Source of the DNA: Pelodera strongyloides
Taxonomy: Eukaryota > Nematoda > Chromadorea > Rhabditida > Rhabditidae
Length of the DNA: 64,000 bases
Direction of reading: 5' to 3'
Assembly (NCBI GenBank): GCA_036852015.1
Contig: JAANDG010000008.1
Location: 558,001-622,000, forward strand
The stretch's first letter is position 1. Every line of letters starts with the position of its first letter. This document shows, piece by piece, positions 62,946 through 64,000 of this stretch. A model generated the notes under the pieces. That model had not been told where the DNA came from and searched no databases. It was given only the letters and a program-made list of their open reading frames with translations. A program made the translations under genes and the position numbers.

Positions 62946-63892
62946 AATGGTTTATTCGCTAAACGTTTGCTTTTCCATAGGTTGTTGATCATTTCTTTGT
63001 CAAATTGTGTTTTCTCTGTCTGCGAAACTGCTCTCTATTGATATACAATGCGGTTTAGTATTTTCTTTATTAATACTTAGGCTAGGTTTTCTAATTTGTA
63101 AATATGTGGACGTGTGCTTTGTTGGTTTTTTTTAAATCTTACTTTTTTACTCTCATGTTATTGTTGTTTCTCTGTCTATAGTTTTGCAGCAGGAAAAAAA
63201 CGTTGTATTTTGTGTATGTTGTCTCTCTCGTAGTGGCTGAGTTCAAGTTACGAGTAACGGGTTAACAAACATTTATAAACTTGTAACAAATTTATGTAGC
63301 ATGCACCAAGCTCGCAATATTTTAACAGCACATGTTGATAATGAATTTGAGGTTGAAAGCATGGTTGTACATCATGCATATAATAAATGAGGGCTGATAA
63401 ATATAACAAATCACTTCAATCGAGTTTTTCGGAGTAAAAATGACCATAGTTAATTTTAAATGTAATTTGCTTTTACGAGATATACCATATACATGTAATT
63501 TTTACGAGGCAGGACGTGGTTGACAGTTAGACCAGTAATTGTGATAATTGTTGAGAGGGGCGGTAACTTGGGGATGGTAACTTTTTTTCCAGTTTAAATA
63601 TTTGAAGACGAATATTATTTGGTTCCCAGTGGTATCGACAAGAAACAAGAGAATCCGGACTACGTAATATTGTTGACTATTCAGAGATCTTTGCTATGCT
63701 TATGCTACCAGTTTAGAACATTTAGGGTTTTAGAATATGTAATTTAAAATAGATATTTAGAACATTTCCAAGGTTTCGTCTTCGCTTTCTGAGTAGGAGA
63801 CCTAAAAGATTGATTATTTCATTTATTTATGTAATGAGTCTCCACTAAAGAATGTTCTGGAATTCTTGGCTAGAGTACCGCCGTGATTTTGA

Positions 63893-64000
63893 TTTAAAGC
63901 GAAATGACGGCCGGTTTTTGAAACGGATCGCTGACAACTGAATTCTGACGTATTTATACTAATTTGCTCGAATTTTTCGTGAAACGAATGCTAATCCAAT
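63893..64000. repeat. TTAAAGCG MITE copy, cut by window edge
   Basis: TTTAAAGCGAAATGACGGCCGG then TTTTTGAAACGGATCG and CTGACAACTGAATTC; the right end is outside the window. Confidence 0.85.

Larger units (their letters stand above)
61100..63892. other. Region after ABCB10 without a recognised gene
   Basis: AATAATAAAGTTTATT at 61119-61160 includes AATAAA-like signals that could end the ABCB10 transcript. I see no conserved coding exon on either strand. Two MITE-like segments are at 62458-62596 and 62770-62945. Confidence 0.5.

Overview
The window is eukaryotic and most probably from a nematode. Genes are cut into many exons of 29 to 206 nt by short AT-rich introns ending in TTTCAG or TTTTAG. 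Interstitial arrays of the nematode telomere hexamer TTAGGC occur at several places. The ABC transporter and a small gene have a 3' splice-site-like AG a few bases before the ATG, as exp for spliced-leader trans-splicing. No bacterial-type operon, rRNA or CRISPR array was seen. All gene models were assembled by hand from exon translations and checked only for reading phase at each junction.

Layout. Six genes lie in a row on the minus strand: CCT7 chaperonin subunit (1-3746, cut by the left edge), ALG1 mannosyltransferase (6352-15738, 5' end unresolved), an unrecognised 82-residue protein (16239-17217), a 935-residue protein with four THAP domains (18608-33317, 29 exons), B3GLCT glucosyltransferase (34480-41223, 13 exons) and an Mps1/TTK spindle-checkpoint kinase (42454-49241, start tentative). 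One gene, an ABCB10-like mitochondrial half transporter (51341-61099, 18 exons), runs on the plus strand, divergent from TTK. The last 2.9 kb holds repeats but no gene that I can support.

The genes do not form one pathway. ALG1 (N-glycan assembly) and B3GLCT (O-fucose elongation on thrombospondin repeats) both act at the ER; CCT7, TTK, the THAP protein and ABCB10 are unrelated housekeeping or nuclear functions.

Introns and spacers are full of small inverted-repeat elements. One large group has TTAA ends (TTAAAGCG...CGCTTTAA, at least 15 copies, plus foldback relatives); another starts GGGCGCGTTCGG; others have TATTCACCAC ends. The B3GLCT intron holds a 1.5 kb palindrome carrying a tRNA-Asp-like sequence in each arm.

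Most notable points: (1) three plus-strand Sm-class RNA candidates inside an ALG1 intron, each with a 5' hairpin, AATTTTTGG and a 3' hairpin, one base pair being changed on both sides; (2) an Mps1 kinase, which Caenorhabditis lacks; (3) a four-THAP protein; (4) short tandem repeats that copy the 3' splice site in three introns.
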